Shown: positions 33,182-42,251 of the stretch, piece after piece
Layout of the letters: each line of letters begins with the position of its first letter
Numbering within the stretch: position 1 is the first letter of the stretch
Origin: Ectopseudomonas composti
GTDB lineage: Bacteria > Pseudomonadota > Gammaproteobacteria > Pseudomonadales > Pseudomonadaceae
Reading direction: 5' to 3'
Length of the DNA: 64,000 nt
NCBI RefSeq assembly: GCF_900115475.1
Contig: NZ_FOWP01000014.1
Coordinates: 1 to 64,000 of the forward strand
Translations under genes and position numbers: made by a program
The notes under the pieces: generated by a model
Databases searched by the model: none
Seen by the model: the letters and a program-made list of their open reading frames with translations, nothing else
Told to the model about the DNA's origin: nothing

Positions 33182-35572
33182 ATGCCCCTGCACGCCGCAC
33201 CTTCTGCCCCTGTTCGGCGCCTGGCCAATGGCGCGCAGTTGTGCGCGCAGCAACAGCTCTGGGCGCAGCAGGTGGGTGTGTGCCTGCGGGTGGCCGCCGG
33301 CAGCCATGACGAGCCGCATGCCTATCCTGGCCTGGCGCACTTTCTCGAGCATCTGCTGTTTCTCGGTAGCCGCGATTACCCAAGCGACCAGGGCTTGATG
33401 GCCTTCGTGCAAGGCCATGGCGGCATGGTCAATGCCTCGACCCAGGCGCGGCACACCGATTTCGTCTGCGAGCTGCCGGTCGAGCAGCTGCAACCGGTGC
33501 TGACGCGTCTGCTGGATATGCTCTGCCAGCCGTTGCTGGCGCCCGATGCGCAGCTGCGCGAGCGCGAGGTGCTGCACGCCGAATACCAGGCGCGTAGCCA
33601 GGATGCCGACAGTCGCATCGATCATGCCCTGGGCCAGGCGCTCGCCTCCGGGCATCGCTGCAGCGGGTTCCTGGCCGGGGATCGCCGCACGCTGGCTGTG
33701 GAATCTGCGGAATTTCAGCAGGCGCTGCGTGATCATCATCAGCGTCACTATCAGGCCGGGCGCATGTGCCTGACCCTAGTGGGGCCACAACCGGCCGAGC
33801 AGTTGCTGGATATCGCTGAGGCGCTGCTTGGGGCGTTGCCGGCGGGTGAGGGCGACGTTTGTTCCGCGCCGCCGGCCGACTTGTTGCCGCTGCGGGCGCC
33901 GTGCCTGCACCTGCAGCAAAGTCGCCCCGGAGTGCATCTGGGCGTTGCCGTGCAACTCGACACCCGCAATCTGGATGCGTCATTGGCGCTGTTACTGGAT
34001 GCCCTGCAGGATCCTGCGCCCGGCGGCCTGCTCGCCGGTTTGCGTGAGCTGCAACTGTGTCGGCAGTTGCAGGCGCGGGTGCTGTATCGGCACGAGGGGC
34101 AATGCCTGTTGCGCCTGGACGCTCCTGGCGCCAGCGCAGGGCAGGGCGCCGCGTTGCGCGCGGTGGTGCAGAGCTGGGCCGCGCAACTGCATGGCCACGC
34201 AGGCTGGCCAGTGCGGTTGCAGCACCAGCGGCAGGCGGCAACGCTCAGGCTGCTCGGGCTCAGCCCGTTGGCACTGGCCAGGGAGCTGCAATCGCCTGCT
34301 CAGGACGACAGCCACACCTTGCGTGACCTGAATGCGCTGCTGGCGTGCCTGGCTCGTGGTGATGGACTGATCGAATTGCAGTGTGGCAAGCAGGCTCGCC
34401 CCCAGTGGTCGGCAATCGGCCTGGATTTGCCATTGCAGGCTTTGCCCATGCACTCAGCAGCGTCGTTACAGCAACGCGAATGGCGGCTGCCTGGCGATGA
34501 TTCGTTGCTGGCCGGCGCTACCGTGGTATCGGCCGTTCTGCCATTGGCTGTGCTGCGACATCATCCGGGGCAGACCGAAGGTGGGCCGGCTGCGCTTTAT
34601 TGGCGTGGCCCCTGTTCAGGCGCGGGCGACGCGGCGGCCATCGAAGCGGGGTTGCTGGCGCGCAGCGCCGATCTGCGCTGGCGCGGTGAGCGGCTCGGCA
34701 TCGCCTGCCAACTGAGCGTGCAAACAGCCGGCTGGACGCTTTCATTGCGCGGGCCTGCGCCGCTGTTGCCGGCCTTCAGCGCCTTGTTGCTGCCGTTGCT
34801 GTTGGCAGCGCGCGAAGAACCGGTCGAACCTGTGTCCCAGGGCATGCTGCTGCGGGCGCTGCTGCAGCGTTTGCCGCAGCTGTGCGAGCTGCCCGTGGCA
34901 TCGCGTCTGGCGGGGCTGAGTGTCGGGCTTGGGGTGAGCGAACAGGCGCAACTGACCAGGCTGTGCACGGCTGTCGAGCCGCTTGCGGATCTGCCGCCAA
35001 CGCCACGCATCGAGCCAGGAATCGACTGGCACCAGGTCGCGCAGCCGGGTACGGATGCCGCCTTGCTGCTGTTCTGCCCGCTGCCTGCCGACGATGCCCG
35101 TACCGAGGCCGCCTGGCGTCTGCTTGGCCAGGTGTTGCAAGGGCGTTTCTACCAGCGCCTGCGTGGCGAGCTGCAATTGGGTTACGCGCTGTTCGCCGGC
35201 TTCCGCCAGGTGGAGGGCTGTCGCGGGCTGCTGTTCGGCCTGCAGTCGCCGGCGTGCGAGGCGGCCGGTATCTTCGAGCATATTCGCGCCTTTCTGGGCG
35301 AGCAGCGCCAGTCGCTCGCAGCCCTGGACGACGCAACAGTGTCGCGGTGTCGCGATGCCTTGTTGCCAGCGCTGAGCCCGGCCAAGGCCAACCTGGCGCG
35401 TGCCGAGCAGCTGTGGCAGCTGCATCTGGCAGGTTTGCCCGAGGTGCACCTGCAACGGGTGCAGCAGGCGCTGACAGCCCTGACCAGGAACGATCTGCTT
35501 CTGGCACATGAGCAACTGCTAAGCGCCAGCGACTGGCGTGTATTGGCCAGCGGAGCGCTTTCGCCGGTCTAG
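33182..35572 (+). CDS. pqqF: PqqF-type M16 zinc protease
   Basis: A 796-residue M16 (insulinase-like) metalloprotease. The inverted zinc motif is His53-x-x-Glu56-His57 in YPGLAHFLEHLLFLGS, with the downstream zinc-ligand Glu region LREREVLHAEYQARSQD. The GGMVNASTQARHTDF segment is typical of the family. Two further M16-like domains follow without catalytic residues. PqqF helps cut the PqqA precursor so that the cross-linked Glu-Tyr can be released during PQQ synthesis. The start at 33182 is the first Met before PLHAAPSAPVRRLANG. It is about 30 kb from pqqA in this genome. No terminator is evident. Confidence 0.88.
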   Translation: MPLHAAPSAPVRRLANGAQLCAQQQLWAQQVGVCLRVAAGSHDEPHAYPGLAHFLEHLLFLGSRDYPSDQGLMAFVQGHGGMVNASTQARHTDFVCELPVEQLQPVLTRLLDMLCQPLLAPDAQLREREVLHAEYQARSQDADSRIDHALGQALASGHRCSGFLAGDRRTLAVESAEFQQALRDHHQRHYQAGRMCLTLVGPQPAEQLLDIAEALLGALPAGEGDVCSAPPADLLPLRAPCLHLQQSRPGVHLGVAVQLDTRNLDASLALLLDALQDPAPGGLLAGLRELQLCRQLQARVLYRHEGQCLLRLDAPGASAGQGAALRAVVQSWAAQLHGHAGWPVRLQHQRQAATLRLLGLSPLALARELQSPAQDDSHTLRDLNALLACLARGDGLIELQCGKQARPQWSAIGLDLPLQALPMHSAASLQQREWRLPGDDSLLAGATVVSAVLPLAVLRHHPGQTEGGPAALYWRGPCSGAGDAAAIEAGLLARSADLRWRGERLGIACQLSVQTAGWTLSLRGPAPLLPAFSALLLPLLLAAREEPVEPVSQGMLLRALLQRLPQLCELPVASRLAGLSVGLGVSEQAQLTRLCTAVEPLADLPPTPRIEPGIDWHQVAQPGTDAALLLFCPLPADDARTEAAWRLLGQVLQGRFYQRLRGELQLGYALFAGFRQVEGCRGLLFGLQSPACEAAGIFEHIRAFLGEQRQSLAALDDATVSRCRDALLPALSPAKANLARAEQLWQLHLAGLPEVHLQRVQQALTALTRNDLLLAHEQLLSASDWRVLASGALSPV

Positions 35573-35899
35573 GCTGCGCAGTTTTTCCTGCTTCTCTCCA
35601 GCCTTATGCACAGGCCTGGGCACCTTGCGTTCGCCTGCGGGCATCTACTCCTTTTCCGTTGCGCAGCGTCTGCGCGGCGCCTTGCCGTGCGCGTCTACAT
35701 CCTAGGGCTGGCCCGGTACTACGACCTTTCTCCCACTACCGGTAGCAGATCGGTCGCGAGCCGGCGGAAGCGCGACGGTAGTGCCCGGCCAAAGCAGCAG
35801 CGAATCGCTGCCAAGGCAGCGTATGGCCTGCCTGAGCCGCTTTCGATAATCGCCTCCGACACGACTGCCCTGGCGGTCGCCACTCAAGCGGAGAGCGTT
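35573..35899. other. Intergenic region before the porin gene, no gene seen
   Basis: These 327 bp after pqqF contain no supported gene. A TACCGGTA palindrome lies at about 35738 in a CTCCCACTACCGGTAGCAG context and could be a regulator site. Nothing else stands out. Confidence 0.4.
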
Positions 35900-37084
35900 A
35901 TGCACAACAACAAGATCGCCATCACTCGACTTCTGCCCCTGACCCTGGCCACTGCCGTCGCTCTGGCGACCGCGCAGCAGGCCGCCGCCGAGATCGTCCT
36001 GTACGACAAGGACGACACCACTTTCTCCACGGACGGCTACATCAACGCCTTCTACGTCAACAGCGACGTGGATCGCGACGGCGAGCAGTTCGACCGTCGC
36101 CAGTCGCGGGTGAAGATGGGCTTTCTGCCCAACTGGATCGGCTTCAACTTCGGCAAGCAGATCGACGGTCTCAAACTGACCGGTCGCTCGTCCTTCTGGG
36201 TCACCATCAACGACAGCGAAACCAACGGCACCGATACCGCCATCGACGTGCGTCAGTTCTACGGCACCGTCTCCAGCCCGGAATGGGGCGAGGTACTGGT
36301 GGGTAAGGACTTCGGTCTGTTCTCGCGTTCCAACATCTTCCTCGACGAGCTGCTGGCCGGTTACGGCAACGTATCCGACACCCTGGGCCTGGTGGACGGT
36401 ACCGGCGTGTCGTTCGGCAATATCGGCACCGGCTACCCGTACCCGTTCCCGACCTCACAGATCACCTACCGCAACAACAACCTGGCCGAAGGCCTGCGCG
36501 TCGCGGTCGGCATCATGGACCCGGTCGACACCAACGACGACAGTGCGACCGGCAAGGCCTACCAGGAAAACCCGCGCTTCGAATCGGAAGTCAGCTACCA
36601 GTTCGATGTCGGCGGCTCGACCATCTACACCTGGGTCAACGGTGCCTACCAGACCTCCGAAAACACCGACGACACCGTCGACAAGGTCACCTCCAAGGGC
36701 CTGGGTTATGGCGTGCAGGCCAAGTTCGGCGGCCTGTCGCTGACCGGTTCGGGCTTCCAGGCCAAGGGCATCAACCCGTTCTTCACCAACAACCTGGGCG
36801 AGCCGACCCTGCGCGACATCGACAGCGACGGTTACCTGCTGCAGGGCTCCTACACCTGGGGCAAGAACCGCGTGGCGCTGTCCTACGGCAAGACCGAGGA
36901 CGACGGCAACGGCCTGGGCGTGGCGGCGGACTACGAGACCCGCGGCATCGCCTATTTCCGCACCATCAACGACAACCTCAAGCTGGTCGCCGAGTACAAC
37001 CAGTACCAGATCGATGCCGCCGCCGGCAGCGGTCTGAACGAGGACACCGACACCTTCGCGGTGGGGGCGGTACTCAGCTGGTAA
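35900..37084 (+). CDS. Outer-membrane general porin (Porin_4 type)
   Basis: A 394-residue beta-barrel protein. The signal peptide (residues 1-31) ends TAQQAAAEIVLYDKDD. It has alternating amphipathic strands, an RRQSRVKMGFLPNWIGFNFGKQID strand pair, a loop-3 region around DFGLFSRSNIFLDELLAGYGNVSD, and the C-terminal outer-membrane signature ending AVGAVLSW. A 16-strand trimeric porin is likely. GCGGAGAG precedes the start at 35900. It has its own terminator. Its place beside the alcohol cluster suggests substrate entry, but this is inference. Confidence 0.88.
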   Translation: MHNNKIAITRLLPLTLATAVALATAQQAAAEIVLYDKDDTTFSTDGYINAFYVNSDVDRDGEQFDRRQSRVKMGFLPNWIGFNFGKQIDGLKLTGRSSFWVTINDSETNGTDTAIDVRQFYGTVSSPEWGEVLVGKDFGLFSRSNIFLDELLAGYGNVSDTLGLVDGTGVSFGNIGTGYPYPFPTSQITYRNNNLAEGLRVAVGIMDPVDTNDDSATGKAYQENPRFESEVSYQFDVGGSTIYTWVNGAYQTSENTDDTVDKVTSKGLGYGVQAKFGGLSLTGSGFQAKGINPFFTNNLGEPTLRDIDSDGYLLQGSYTWGKNRVALSYGKTEDDGNGLGVAADYETRGIAYFRTINDNLKLVAEYNQYQIDAAAGSGLNEDTDTFAVGAVLSW

Positions 37085-37103
37085 GCCGCATGGCTTGTCG
37101 ACG

Positions 37104-37133
37104 ACGGGAGGCCCAAGGGCCTCCCGTTCTTTT
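37104..37133 (+). terminator. Terminator after the porin gene
   Basis: Perfect stem ACGGGAGGCCC / GGGCCTCCCGT with AA loop, followed by TCTTTT. Confidence 0.92.
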
Positions 37134-37156
37134 AGGGATCGAAAGAGAAAAACCTG

Positions 37157-37549
37157 ATGATCGGACTCTGGAGCGAATCGGCTCAAACCTACCTGTTGGT
37201 GCTGGCGATCAGCACCACGCTGGTGTTCGCGCTGCCCATCTTCCTCGTGCCGCTGACCTGGGCAAGCCTGATGCGCTGGCGCATTCCGCAGGACATCGAC
37301 CTGGCGGTGTATTTCGGGCGCTGTCTGGGCGCCTTCATCCTGATCGTCGAGGCGCTGATGCTGCGCGCCGCGCTAACCGGTGAAGCGTTGCACACCACCT
37401 TCGAGGTCCTGGCCGCCGTGGCCCTGTCGATGGTGCTGGTGCATGTGCACGGTGCGATCCGGCGCATCCAGCCGTGGACGGAAACCCTGGAGATCGGCTT
37501 CTACGCCGGGATGTTCGTACTGACCCTGATGTTCTGGCCGGCTCTGTAA
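37157..37549 (+). CDS. Small four-helix inner-membrane protein
   Basis: A 130-residue hydrophobic protein with four predicted transmembrane helices (about 12-37, 48-68, 78-98, 108-128) and few charged residues. It has no motif I can link to a function. The start at 37157 follows GAAAGAGAAA. Conserved small membrane proteins of this sort lie next to the nosP-nahK genes in other pseudomonads as I recall. Confidence 0.7.
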   Translation: MIGLWSESAQTYLLVLAISTTLVFALPIFLVPLTWASLMRWRIPQDIDLAVYFGRCLGAFILIVEALMLRAALTGEALHTTFEVLAAVALSMVLVHVHGAIRRIQPWTETLEIGFYAGMFVLTLMFWPAL

Positions 37550-37557
37550 GAGCGCTG

Positions 37558-37620
37558 GTGCGCACGGCGCACCCTACACAAGGATGGCGGCGTCCCAGGT
37601 AGGGTGCGCCATGCGCACCA
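37558..37620. repeat. REP-like palindrome, GTAGGGTGCGC family
   Basis: Arms GGTGCGCACGGCGCACCCTAC and GTAGGGTGCGCCATGCGCACC around a short centre, 9 bp after the preceding stop. Confidence 0.9.
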
Positions 37621-37649
37621 GCGGTCTCCCGTTCGTGAAGACGAACGAG

Positions 37650-37728
37650 GTAGCCCGGATTAAATCCGGGAACGCATCCCCCGATTGCCCTTGTCGCCTG
37701 GCGTACTGCTTCGCGAGTACGCCCTACG
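37650..37728. repeat. REP-like repeat, GTAGCCCGGAT family
   Basis: Starts GTAGCCCGGATTAAATCCGGG (self-complementary CCCGGAT/ATCCGGG) and ends at CGCCCTAC. Relatives lie at 57440-57500 and 63461-63518. Confidence 0.75.
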
Positions 37729-37818
37729 GATCGACTACCCAGTACTCAAGTAGCATGGGGCGGCTGGCGCCGGCTTCGTAGAATTTCCCCATGACCAGCA
37801 GGTGCATTGGGGCGTGAT

Positions 37819-38982
37819 ATGGCCTTGCAACAGTCCGAAGGCGTACTCAGCGCCGTATCCAACACGAAGGACGTCGAGTTGGCCGCCCAGGAACTGGCGC
37901 GTCAGCTGATCCATCCCTATCTCGGTTTCGTGCTGTTCTTCTGCTCGGCCGAATACGACCTCGACGGGCTCGGCCAGGCTCTGGAGGCGCATTTCGGCGG
38001 GGTTAGCCTGGTGGGCTGTACCAGCGCCGGTGAGATCACCCCGCAGGGCTATGACCGTGGTTGCGTGGTGGCGCTGGGCTTCGACCTGCGCTGCTTCTCC
38101 ATCGCCAGCGTGCTGATCGACGAGATGGAGCGCTTCAATCTGCTCGACGCGCAGCAACTGGTCGACGGCCTGGTCAAGGATTGTCGCAGCAACGAGCTGG
38201 CTTCGATCAAGGGCCACAGCTTCGCCCTGACCCTGCTCGATGGCCTGTCCAGCCGCGAAGAGCTGGTGCTCGGTGCACTCAGTGCGGCGCTGGGCAGCAT
38301 TCCGCACTTCGGCGGCTCGGCCGGCGACGACAATCACCTGACCCACACCCATGTCTACCATGGCGGGCGCTTTCACAGCGGCGCAGCGGTGGTGGTGCTG
38401 TTCAACACCTGGCTGGAGTTCGAGGTGTTCAGCACCCACCACATCCAGCCCAGTGCGCAGAAGCTGGTAGTGACCCGCGCCGACAGCGCCACGCGCCGGG
38501 TGTACGAGCTCAATGCCGCGCCGGCGGCGCAGGAATATGCCGACATGATCGGTGTGCCGGTCGAAGCGCTGGATCTGCGCGCGTTCGCGGCCTATCCGCT
38601 GGCGGTGCGGATCAGCGATCACTACTACGTGCGCTCGATCCAGCAGGTGCATGACGACCTCAGCCTGACCTTCTACTGCGCGGTAGAGAACGGCATCGTC
38701 CTCACCGCCATGCACCCCGGCCCCTTGCTGCCGAACCTGCAGCAGTTGTTCGCCGGGCTGGAGCAGCGACTTGGTCCGCTGCTGCTGACCATCGGTTGCG
38801 ATTGCTTCCTGCGCCGCCTGGAGATCGAGACCGATGGCGGCGTCGAGTCGGTCGCCACACTGCTGCGCGAGCAGCGGGTGATCGGCTTCAACACCTACGG
38901 AGAGCAGTTCAATGGCATGCACATCAACCAGACCTTTACCGGTGTCGCCATTGGCCGACCTGTTGGGCGTGCCGAGCGCTGA
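37819..38982 (+). CDS. nosP: FIST-domain nitric-oxide sensor protein NosP
   Basis: A 387-residue protein with FIST_N (about 25-215; FGGVSLVGCTSAGEITPQGYD, HFGGSAGDDNHL) and FIST_C (about 225-365; AFAAYPLAVRI, GVESVATLLREQRVIGFNTYGEQFNG) domains. In P. aeruginosa the homologue in this position is NosP, a haem protein that binds NO and inhibits the neighbouring kinase NahK. ATG 37819 was chosen over an upstream TTG at 37807 because GGGGC lies 6 nt before it. The 3' end overlaps nahK by up to 71 bp. Confidence 0.85.
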   Translation: MALQQSEGVLSAVSNTKDVELAAQELARQLIHPYLGFVLFFCSAEYDLDGLGQALEAHFGGVSLVGCTSAGEITPQGYDRGCVVALGFDLRCFSIASVLIDEMERFNLLDAQQLVDGLVKDCRSNELASIKGHSFALTLLDGLSSREELVLGALSAALGSIPHFGGSAGDDNHLTHTHVYHGGRFHSGAAVVVLFNTWLEFEVFSTHHIQPSAQKLVVTRADSATRRVYELNAAPAAQEYADMIGVPVEALDLRAFAAYPLAVRISDHYYVRSIQQVHDDLSLTFYCAVENGIVLTAMHPGPLLPNLQQLFAGLEQRLGPLLLTIGCDCFLRRLEIETDGGVESVATLLREQRVIGFNTYGEQFNGMHINQTFTGVAIGRPVGRAER

Positions 38983-41554
38983 GCTGCAGGCCCGTTGTGC
39001 GGCACTGGAGCAGGAGAACGCCAAGCTCAAACGCATCAACGCCGCGTTGATCGAGCGGGTCGAGTCGATCCATTCCCGTGGCGATGATGCCTACGCGGCC
39101 TTCCAGCATTCGGTGGTGCTGTCCGAGCAGGTGCGCGAGCGCACCGACGCGTTGAACCAGGCGATGGCCGAGCTGAAGTCCAGCAACCAACTGCTCAGCG
39201 ATGCGCGCCTGCGCGCCGAGACCGCGCACCAGCATTTGATCGACGCCATCGAGAGCATCTCCGACGCCTTCGTGCTGTTCGATGATCGTCAGCGCATCGT
39301 ACTGTTCAACAGCCGTTTCAAGGCCCTGTGGGCACGTAGCCGCGCGCGCATCGGCACTGGTACGCGACTGGAGGAGATTCGTCGCCTGAGCCGCAGCACC
39401 GGCCTGGTGGTGGAGGCGCAACTGGGCAAGGAGGGCGAGCCGAGCCTGTTTCGCCTGCAGGACGGGCGCTGGGTGCAGGTCAGCGAGCGGCCGACCCGCG
39501 AAGGCGGGCTGGTGATCCTCTACACCGACATCACCGAGGTGAAGCAGAGCGAGGCGCTGCGCCGCGAGCAGGCCCTGGCGCAGAAGTCGCGCCTGCTGCA
39601 GCGTGCGGTCGACAACCTGTCGCAGGGCATGGCCATGGTCAATGCCGAGGGCGCGCTGGAGCTGTGGAACCACCGTTTTCTCGAACTCTGCGGCCTGGCG
39701 CCGATCAACGCCCATCGGCCGTTCGCCGAAGTGATGGCGGAAAGCGAGTTGGAGCCGCTGACCCCGGACAGCCGCGATGCTGGCGGCAAGCCGCTGCGCC
39801 AGGTGGAGGTGCGCCTGTTCGACGGGCGCATGCTCGAAGTGCGCACTCATCCGCTGCCCACCGGCGGCTTCGTCAACACCTTCACCGACATCACCGAGCG
39901 TCATCGTCAGGCCCAGGCGCTGAGCGACAGCGAGCGCTGGATCCGCCTGATCACCGACCACGTGCCGGCGCTGATCGCCTACCTGTCGGCCGATCTGGTC
40001 TATGAATTCACCAACAAGGTCTACGAGGAATGGTACTGCTGGCCGCGCGGCGCCATGCTCGGCCAGAGCCTGCGCGAAGTTCACAGCGAGGAGCATTGCC
40101 AGCGTCTGGAGCCTTACGTCGAGCTGGCGCTGTCTGGCGAGAGCGTGACCTTCGAATTCGCCGAAACCAACCACAACGGTCAGGAGCGCTACATGCTGCG
40201 TTCCTACGTGCCCAACCGCCAGGCCAGCGGCGAGGTGGTCGGTATCTTCGTGCTGATTCGCGACATCACCGAGCGCCGCCGCACCGCCGAGGCGCTGCAT
40301 CAGGCTTACCAGCATCTGGAGCAGCGTGTGCGCGAACGCACCGCCGAGCTGACCACGGTGAACGACCAGCTGCGCCGCGAGATCGACGAGCGCACGCAGA
40401 TGGAGGCGCGCCTGCGCGAAGCCAAGGGCGAGGCCGAGCAGGCCAACCTGTCCAAGACCAAGTTCCTCGCCGCGGTCAGCCATGACCTGTTGCAGCCGCT
40501 CAACGCGGCGCGGCTGTTCACCAGTGCCTTGCTGGAGAAGCGCGACCTGTCCGGTTGTGCGCCGCTGGTGCGCAACGTCAGCAACTCGCTGGAAGACGTC
40601 GAAAGCTTGCTCGGTACGCTGGTGGATATCTCCAAGCTCGATGCCGGGGTGATCAAGCCGGATATCGCGCCGTTCGCCGTCAGCGAGCTGCTGGAGAACC
40701 TGGCCGCCGAGTATCACCAGATCGCCCGCAGCGAAGGCCTGCGCCTGGATTTCCTGCCCAGCTCGGCACTGGTGCGCAGCGACGTGCAATTGCTGGCGCG
40801 GATTCTGCGCAACTTCCTCAGCAATGCCATTCGCTACACCGCCAGCGGGCGCGTCCTGCTGGGCTGCCGGCGGCGCGGCAACAGCCTGTCCATTGAGGTC
40901 TGGGACACCGGCATCGGCATCGCTCAGGACAAGCTGGTGGAGATATTCCAGGAGTTCAAACGCGGCGATAACGTACAGCGCAAGCAGGATCGCGGCCTGG
41001 GCCTGGGCCTGGCGATCGTCGAGAAAATTGCGGGCATGCTTGGCCACCGCATCCGCGTGGCGTCGCAGCAGGGCAGGGGTTCGATGTTCGCCGTGGAAGT
41101 GCCGCTGACCCGTCGCGCGCCGCGTGTGCGTACCGTGCAGGACAACCCGAATCAGTTGCTCGAACGCCTCAGCGGTGCGCGGGTCTGGGTGCTAGATAAC
41201 GACGCGGCGATCTGCGCCGGCATGCGCACCTTGCTCGAAGGCTGGGGCTGCCGGGTGGTCACCGCGCTGAGCGAAGAAGACCTGGCGCGCCAGGTGGACA
41301 ACTACCACGCCGAGGCCGACCTGCTGATCGCCGACTACCACCTCGACGACGAGCGCAATGGCGTCGACGCCGTGGCGCAGATCAACGCCCGGCGCAGCAC
41401 GCCGCTACCGGCGCTGATGATCACCGCCAACTACAGCAACGAGCTCAAGCAGCAGATGCGCGAGCTGGGCCACAGCCTGCTACATAAACCGGTGCGGCCG
41501 ATGAAGCTGAAGGCGGCGATGAGTCACCTGATGGAGCGTGGGGCGGGGGCTTGA
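38912..41554 (+). CDS. nahK: Hybrid sensor histidine kinase NahK/ErcS'
   Basis: An 880-residue cytoplasmic hybrid kinase without membrane segments. A coiled coil (about 25-105) is followed by three PAS-like domains (about 110-215, 225-330, 340-455, including RDITERRR), a second coiled coil, then HisKA with His524 in FLAAVSHDLLQPLNAARL. HATPase motifs are DTGIGIAQDKLVEIFQEF and RGLGLGLAIVEK, and the C-terminal receiver has Asp808 in LLIADYHLDDERNGVD. It corresponds to the kinase named NahK or ErcS' in P. aeruginosa, which signals toward HptB and ethanol-oxidation control. GGAGAG lies 7 nt before ATG 38912; starts at 38942 or 38951 are also possible. Confidence 0.87.
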   Translation: MACTSTRPLPVSPLADLLGVPSAELQARCAALEQENAKLKRINAALIERVESIHSRGDDAYAAFQHSVVLSEQVRERTDALNQAMAELKSSNQLLSDARLRAETAHQHLIDAIESISDAFVLFDDRQRIVLFNSRFKALWARSRARIGTGTRLEEIRRLSRSTGLVVEAQLGKEGEPSLFRLQDGRWVQVSERPTREGGLVILYTDITEVKQSEALRREQALAQKSRLLQRAVDNLSQGMAMVNAEGALELWNHRFLELCGLAPINAHRPFAEVMAESELEPLTPDSRDAGGKPLRQVEVRLFDGRMLEVRTHPLPTGGFVNTFTDITERHRQAQALSDSERWIRLITDHVPALIAYLSADLVYEFTNKVYEEWYCWPRGAMLGQSLREVHSEEHCQRLEPYVELALSGESVTFEFAETNHNGQERYMLRSYVPNRQASGEVVGIFVLIRDITERRRTAEALHQAYQHLEQRVRERTAELTTVNDQLRREIDERTQMEARLREAKGEAEQANLSKTKFLAAVSHDLLQPLNAARLFTSALLEKRDLSGCAPLVRNVSNSLEDVESLLGTLVDISKLDAGVIKPDIAPFAVSELLENLAAEYHQIARSEGLRLDFLPSSALVRSDVQLLARILRNFLSNAIRYTASGRVLLGCRRRGNSLSIEVWDTGIGIAQDKLVEIFQEFKRGDNVQRKQDRGLGLGLAIVEKIAGMLGHRIRVASQQGRGSMFAVEVPLTRRAPRVRTVQDNPNQLLERLSGARVWVLDNDAAICAGMRTLLEGWGCRVVTALSEEDLARQVDNYHAEADLLIADYHLDDERNGVDAVAQINARRSTPLPALMITANYSNELKQQMRELGHSLLHKPVRPMKLKAAMSHLMERGAGA

Positions 41555-41559
41555 CCCCT

Positions 41560-41644
41560 GGTGCGCACGGCGCACCCTACGATTCAGCGATACGCCAAAG
41601 ATATCGAAGGCTGCGATAGCCCCGTAGGGTGCGCCGTGCGCACC
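41560..41644. repeat. REP-like palindrome, GTAGGGTGCGC family
   Basis: Arms GGTGCGCACGGCGCACCCTAC and GTAGGGTGCGCCGTGCGCACC are a near-perfect inverted pair around 43 nt, between nahK and the convergent acetyltransferase gene. Confidence 0.9.
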
Positions 41645-41677
41645 GAAGCTAGCCCGTAGTTCGGTGAGCCTGCGTTA

Positions 41678-42097
41678 TCAATCATCCGCGATCAGGCGCT
41701 TGCCCAGGCTGACCGAGGTGTCGACCTTGTAGCCAAGCCGCTCATAGAAGGCCAATGCCGCCGCGTTGGTATCGCGCACCTGCAGGCTGAGTTTGGGGCA
41801 GCCCAGGGCCAGCAACTGTTCTTCGATGTACGCCATCAACTGACGGGCCAGGCCCTGCTGGCGTTGCTCTGGGCACACCGCCAGGTAGTTGACCCAGCCG
41901 CGATGCCCTTCGTAGCCAGCCATGGCCGAGGCCACCAGCTTGCCGTCGATCTCACCCACCAGAAACAGCTCGGACTGCACCTGCAGCTTGCGCTGGATGT
42001 CCTTGTGCGGGTCGTTCCACGGGCGGGTCAGGTCGCAGCGCTGCCAGAGGTCGACGACGGCGGCTTCGTCGGCGAGCCGGAAGGGGCGGATTAGCAT
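41678..42097 (-). CDS. GNAT acetyltransferase (YpeA-like)
   Basis: A 139-residue GNAT enzyme. Residues 1-30 MLIRPFRLADEAAVVDLWQRCDLTRPWNDP are typical of the YpeA group. Motif A for acetyl-CoA, LAVCPEQRQQGLARQLMAYIEEQL, lies at about 80-103, then LQVRDTNAAALAFYERLGYK. The start at 42097 fits the motif layout; a 12-residue longer frame is Arg-rich and unlikely. Substrate unknown. It sits between nahK and the pedR1-type regulator. Confidence 0.88.
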   Translation of the reverse strand: MLIRPFRLADEAAVVDLWQRCDLTRPWNDPHKDIQRKLQVQSELFLVGEIDGKLVASAMAGYEGHRGWVNYLAVCPEQRQQGLARQLMAYIEEQLLALGCPKLSLQVRDTNAAALAFYERLGYKVDTSVSLGKRLIADD

Positions 42098-42251
42098 GGT
42101 GGGCTCCAATCGATGAGGCCGCCGTTTTAGCACGGCTTGATGACTGGCGTCAGGACAACCTCGCTTGTCACTCCCGCGCAGGCGGGAGCCCAGGTGCTTC
42201 TTGGTTTCTGGTTGCCCGCCTGCACGGCAATGGCGGCCAACCTATCGAGTG

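Noticed and set aside
38936..41047. 703-codon antisense frame opposite nahK
   Set aside because: It is a shadow of the kinase coding strand and no known domain is seen.
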